The notes under the pieces: generated by a model | The model's database searches: none | What the model saw: only the letters and a program-made list of their open reading frames with translations | Told to the model about the DNA's origin: nothing | Shown: piece by piece, positions 60,183 through 64,000 of the stretch | Layout of the letters: each line of letters opens with the position of its first letter | How positions within the stretch are numbered: position 1 is the stretch's first letter | Translations under genes and position numbers: made by a program | Assembly (NCBI GenBank): GCA_036874045.1 | Contig: CM072338.1 | Coordinates: 14,282,501-14,346,500, forward strand | Length of the DNA: 64,000 bases | Origin: Cymodocea nodosa | Lineage: Eukaryota > Streptophyta > Magnoliopsida > Alismatales > Cymodoceaceae | Reading direction: 5' to 3'

Positions 60183-61330
60183 CTAATAATTTTTTTTAGT
60201 AGTTGTGTAATTAACTTGAACATCTTTTAGAGTTTTGCTCACATAGTGAATCACTCTAGGAGAATTTTCTATCTTTTTCCCTAGCACAGCTCCTATAGTA
60301 AAATCAGATGCATCGCACATTAACTCAAATGAATAGCTCCAATTAGGTGTTTGTATTATAGGAGTTGTAATTAAGCTAGTTTTAAGCTTAAAGAAGGCTT
60401 TTTTGCAGTTTCTATCAAAGTTAAATGAAATATCTTTTAATAAATTAGTTAAAGGTCTAACTAATTTGCTGAAATCTTTGATAAATCTCCTATAAAATTC
60501 TATATGTCCTACAAATGATTTAACATCTTTTAATGATTTAGGTTCTAGTAGATTAGAAATTACTTCTATTTTAGCTTTGTCTACCTCTAGTTCTTTTATT
60601 GAAATATATCCCAAGATTATTCCTTGTTTCACCATGAAGTGACATTTTTCCCAATTTAGAATTAGATTCTTTTCTACACAACATTTTAATACTCGTTCTA
60701 AATTATTCAAACATACTTCAAATGAAGTTCCATATACTGTAAAATCATTCATGAATATTTTCAAAAGATCTTTAGTCATTCCAGTGAAAATACCTTGCAT
60801 ACACATTTGAAAAGTAGTTTGCGCATTGCATAATCTGAATGACATCATTTTAAAAGCATAAGTTCCATTAGGACATGTGAAAGTTGTTTTCTCTTAATCC
60901 TTTAATACTATTAGAATTTGGTTATATCTTGAATACCTATCTAGGAAATAAAAATATTTTTGCCCTATTAATTTTTCTAACATTTGATCTATAAAAGGTA
61001 ATGAGAAATGATATTTCCTAATCAAAACATTTAACTTTTTAGTTGTTTTCTATATACACTCTCCAACCTGATTGAATTCTAGTAGGTATCAAGTCTTGAC
61101 TTTCATTCCTAATAACAGTTAACCCTGATTTCTTAGGAATCATATGGATTGGACTAACCTATAAGTTATTAGAAATCAGATATATTATGTCATTATCTAA
61201 TTATTTCACAATTTCCTTACTAACTATTTCTTTAAGGTTTGGATTTAATCTTCTTTTAGGAATTTTAATTGATTTAACATTTTCTTCTAAATATATATGA
61301 TAGTGTCATATAGTTCAACTTAACCCTTTT
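60183..61330 (-). pseudogene. Gypsy reverse transcriptase, catalytic Asp lost
   Basis: Open frame 60848-60183 includes FRLCNAQTTFQMCMQGIFTG, IFMNDFTVYG, LNWEKCHFMVKQGIILGYIS, FVGHIEFYRRFIKDFSKLVR and FELMCDASDFTIGAVLG. The first Asp of the FMDD motif is Asn (complement of 60747-60749). Upstream in decayed form: IPKKSGLTVIRNESQ, LPFIDQMLEKLIG and KTTFTCPNGTYAF (61150-60850), the N-terminal blocks of Athila RT. Confidence 0.85.
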
Positions 61331-61629
61331 ATGTTAGCTATAATCCAACTTATTGCTTCTTTATATTTCTTTACTACATATTTTAATTTAGATATTTGAT
61401 CTTCCTTTAAATCTGATGCTATAATTATTGGACAAGTCCATTCTTCTTCCAGAAATTGATAGATCAATTTAGGAGGTAATGGTTTTAAATATAGGTGTTA
61501 ACCATTAGAAGTCAAAGCTCCTAATTTAATACTTTCGTCTTCAATATTAAATTTTTCTTGGTTTCCTTCTACTTCTATGTTTAAGTCTCTATCTAGATTT
61601 GCACTTTCTTCTAGATTTTTAATATCTAA

Positions 61630-62130
61630 TTATCTATTTAATTCTTCTTGAATCACATCTTCTAACATGTCTCCTTCATTCTTTAGAAAGTCTATAGTAT
61701 GTAAGGACATTTCTAACTCCTTATCTCCTTCTAGTTTGAAAATATTTAATTGAGTATCCTCATTACCATATACTAATTTCATCATCCTATTTTTATAGTT
61801 TATAATAGCCCCTAAAGATGCTAGAAATGACATTTCAAAAATTAAAGATGTATCATATTTCTGATGTTTAATTTTTTAAGAATCCAAAATGATAATATTA
61901 ATAGGATAAATGAAGTTCTTCATTTTAATTAGGACATCTTCAATTTTTCCTTTAGGGTATCTTATACTTCTATTTGCTAATTAAATGATTGTACTAGTAG
62001 GGTTCAAACCTTCTAATCTTAGGGATCCAAATATATAATTAGGTATAATATTTATACCTGCACCTAGGTTTATTAAGGTTTTTTCCAAAGTTGTATTACA
62101 TATTATGCATGATATAACAGAGATTCCTAG
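61630..62130 (-). pseudogene. Gypsy protease and connector
   Basis: LINLGAGINIIPNYIFGSLR near 62075 is the retropepsin start of Athila elements, where the residue before L-G-A is normally Asp and is Asn here (complement of 62068-62070). RSIRYPKGKIEDVLIKMKNF follows at about 61960, then open frame 61833-61630 with SFLASLGAIINYKNRMMKL and an acidic connector to RT. Confidence 0.75.
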
Positions 62131-63340
62131 ATCAAATAACTTTTTAGGAATTTGTGGTAAAAATAGAGAACTGCTTTGTTATGCTAAATAAACTTTCTTA
62201 ACATTTTTTGTTCTCTTTTCTTAGTACATCAATCTTTAAGAAATTTAATACAACATGACATTTTCTGTAATAAATCTAATAAAAGAATGTTAACTTGTAC
62301 TTTTTCAAAAATTTCTCAATTTTTTTCTTATTTTTAAGGAAATATTTATTTTAATCTTTCAGGATAGGACACTAATGATTATGATTTAAAAGATTCTTTT
62401 CCTTATCCATGATTAACTTCAGATTCTTTTTTATCTATTTCTTTCTTTTGGTCATTTATAGTTACATTTTCAGATTCAAATTTTTCTTCATTGATTTCTA
62501 TGTTTTCAAGTATTATTGTTCATTTCCATTTTGAAGATTATTCTTACTTAACTTTACATTGTTTTCTTTTTGAATTCTTGGTGACACATAAGTTTCAGAT
62601 CTTAATGTTACATAAACATCTTCCATATTTTCAGCAATTTCATGATGTTCTTGTATTATTGTTTTTTTCTTATGATTTTGATCTTTGATTGTTTCCATAT
62701 ATTCTTTAGTTGAATTGCATTTCTCAATTCTAATTTCATTGGTAATTTCGTTTATCTTTATGTTTTGTAAATTATGCATACTTTTGACATTTGAATTATC
62801 ATTTATGTTCTCATTTTTATCTTGTATGACTTGTAATTTCATTGTAAATTTATCTAGTGCATTTATCTTTCTTTTTAAATCATCTAATCTTATTGTATTC
62901 AGTTTTTGATCTATTTTCATTATGATTTTTTTAGTTTCATAGATGATATTGATTTTAGGTTTTGAGTAATTTTCTTTATAGTTTATTTGGTTGACTTCTT
63001 ACTGATAATACATGTATTCTTCTAGTTTGTCTAGGTTTTGTTATAAATTTCATTCAAGTCTGTCATACTTATCCCAAACTTCTTTGTCTCTTAACACATT
63101 ATTTGTCCTAAATTGACTATTAATTGGGTAAACTATAGAATTTTCATACTCAATTCTATTGTATTGGATATAATTCATTTGTTGCCCATTTGATCTAACC
63201 ATCTGTAATCGTCTCAATTTTAAACAATTAGCAATGTCATGCCCTTTCAAATTACAAAATTCACATATGATAACTACAAGTTTCAGAAATATTTGAACAT
63301 AAGTATACGCTATATTCTCAATAATAAAAACACACAACAT
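62131..63340 (-). pseudogene. Gypsy gag, C-terminal part with zinc knuckle
   Basis: Frame 63340-63050 holds CEFCNLKGHDIANC, a CX2CX4HX4C zinc knuckle. Frame 62920-62513 is a Lys/Asn/Glu-rich linker beginning MKIDQKLNTIRLDDLKRKIN and likely coiled. 62160-62130 leads into protease with IPKKLFDLGISVISCIICN. The knuckle is only about 150 bases from the primer site, so roughly the first two thirds of Gag are gone. Confidence 0.7.
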
Positions 63341-63389
63341 TTCTTATGCTATAAAAACAAAATAGTGCTACGATTTTTAACTTTTCATT

Positions 63390-63406
63390 CTCCAACAACG
63401 GTGTTA
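63390..63406 (-). other. Gypsy primer binding site, Asp-tRNA type
   Basis: The complement reads TAACACCGTTGTTGGAG, a decayed form of the Asp-tRNA site typical of Athila/Tat elements. The differences are mostly C-to-T or G-to-A. Confidence 0.65.
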
Positions 63407-64000
63407 GAAAACTTTGGTTGTTCTTATTTACTTAAATATATATATTTTCTTTTATAAGTAAACAAATAATTTTCACGAATAAGATATTAAATCCAATTCG
63501 TAATTAACTGCAAGTGTACAGTGTCTATTGCATAAGTGTGTAATTATAGGTTAATGTTACAAAGAATGAGTAAAAATTTTAGACTATTTAAATTTTTATA
63601 GTTAAAGGTTTGTGTGTTTTGAATTACTCACTCCATTAAATTACAATTATTTCAATGAACTATCCTTGTGTAGTTAAGTTAACTCAACGAGACTCACTAA
63701 TAATTTCAAATTAAAATTACTATCTATAAAGGAATACAACTGTTAGGTGGTTCCATAGAATGTAAACAACATCAATTAAGCTTCTAATGTTAGTTTATAC
63801 TATATTTATCATTAATCAATATTAACATTCAAATATTTCAAATAGTAAACATATCAATCAAGATTTCAGAATTAAATACGAACTGGTTTCAGTAATTAGT
63901 AATACGATTTCCTATTTTCTAGAATGAAATAAACATAAAACATTCAACAATACTAACAATACTAACATTACTGATAATAATGACAATACAAAACAAATGA
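63407..64000 (-). mobile_element. Athila-type 5' LTR, incomplete
   Basis: The plus strand gives ttaactgcaagtgtacagtg at 63502, the complement of the conserved region near the 3' end of Athila/Tat LTRs. The rest is AT-rich and continues beyond the window. Confidence 0.6.

Larger units (their letters stand above)
59137..64000 (-). mobile_element. Athila-type Ty3-gypsy, gag deleted in part, runs off the window
   Basis: On the minus strand: LTR (64000-63407, incomplete), primer site of the Asp-tRNA type (63406-63390), zinc knuckle and gag C-terminus, protease, RT, RNase H, and integrase to about 59137, where it stops against a truncated copia. The Asp-type primer site, protease motif LGAGINIIP and RT blocks identify the Athila lineage. 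The N-terminal part of Gag is missing. Stops are frequent. Confidence 0.85.

Noticed and set aside
59137-63400. Endogenous pararetrovirus
   Set aside because: Integrase and an Asp-type primer site are present, and no coat or movement protein is seen; it is an Athila gypsy.

Overview
The window is nuclear DNA from a flowering plant. It is AT-rich, has GT-AG introns, and is packed with decayed retrotransposons. Only two host genes can be supported. Both have long introns, and one has a GC-rich first exon followed by AT-rich later exons. That gradient and the repeat-filled introns would fit a palm-like or other monocot, but grapevine-like dicots and basal angiosperms also have such introns, so I do not name a species.

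Layout. 1-1 kb: 3' end of a Ty1-copia element. 5.6-8.3 kb: a 5'-truncated LINE on the minus strand. 8.55-23.53 kb: the last three exons of a 5-methylthioribose kinase gene (MTK, methionine salvage) on the plus strand. Its 12.1-kb intron holds several copia elements and a minus-strand gypsy. 23.5-28.9 kb: no gene seen. 28.86-31.17 kb: a solo LTR with a second solo LTR nested inside it, each with a 5-bp target duplication. 33.89-37.56 kb: a five-exon gene for a ubiquitin-like protein resembling the U11/U12 snRNP 25-kDa protein, with an exact in-frame 81-bp tandem duplication in its last exon. 39.1-39.8 kb: a gypsy gag fragment. 40.74-42.10 kb: another solo LTR. 43.20-48.08 kb: a two-LTR copia on the minus strand with both target duplications. 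49.94-51.57 kb: another solo LTR. 55.36-59.13 kb: a gypsy gag scrap, then a copia with its 5' LTR. 59.14-64.00 kb: a minus-strand Athila-type gypsy that runs off the window.

How it fits together. The host genes are unrelated: one is a metabolic kinase, the other a probable minor-spliceosome component. The rest is retroelement. Every element with readable coding sequence carries stops, frameshifts or deletions. Four of the five reverse transcriptases read here have lost one Asp of the catalytic pair through a G-to-A change to Asn.

The most unusual signal is non-coding. Seven or more separate stretches hold dense, irregularly spaced arrays of a short motif, in most cases an imperfect palindrome. 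Each array has its own motif. At least three lie inside LTRs whose ends can be proven by TG...CA termini and target duplications. Two of those LTRs, plus a third candidate, share a terminal signature but carry unrelated arrays or none. I do not recognise this as a named system and it is the best candidate here for something undescribed.
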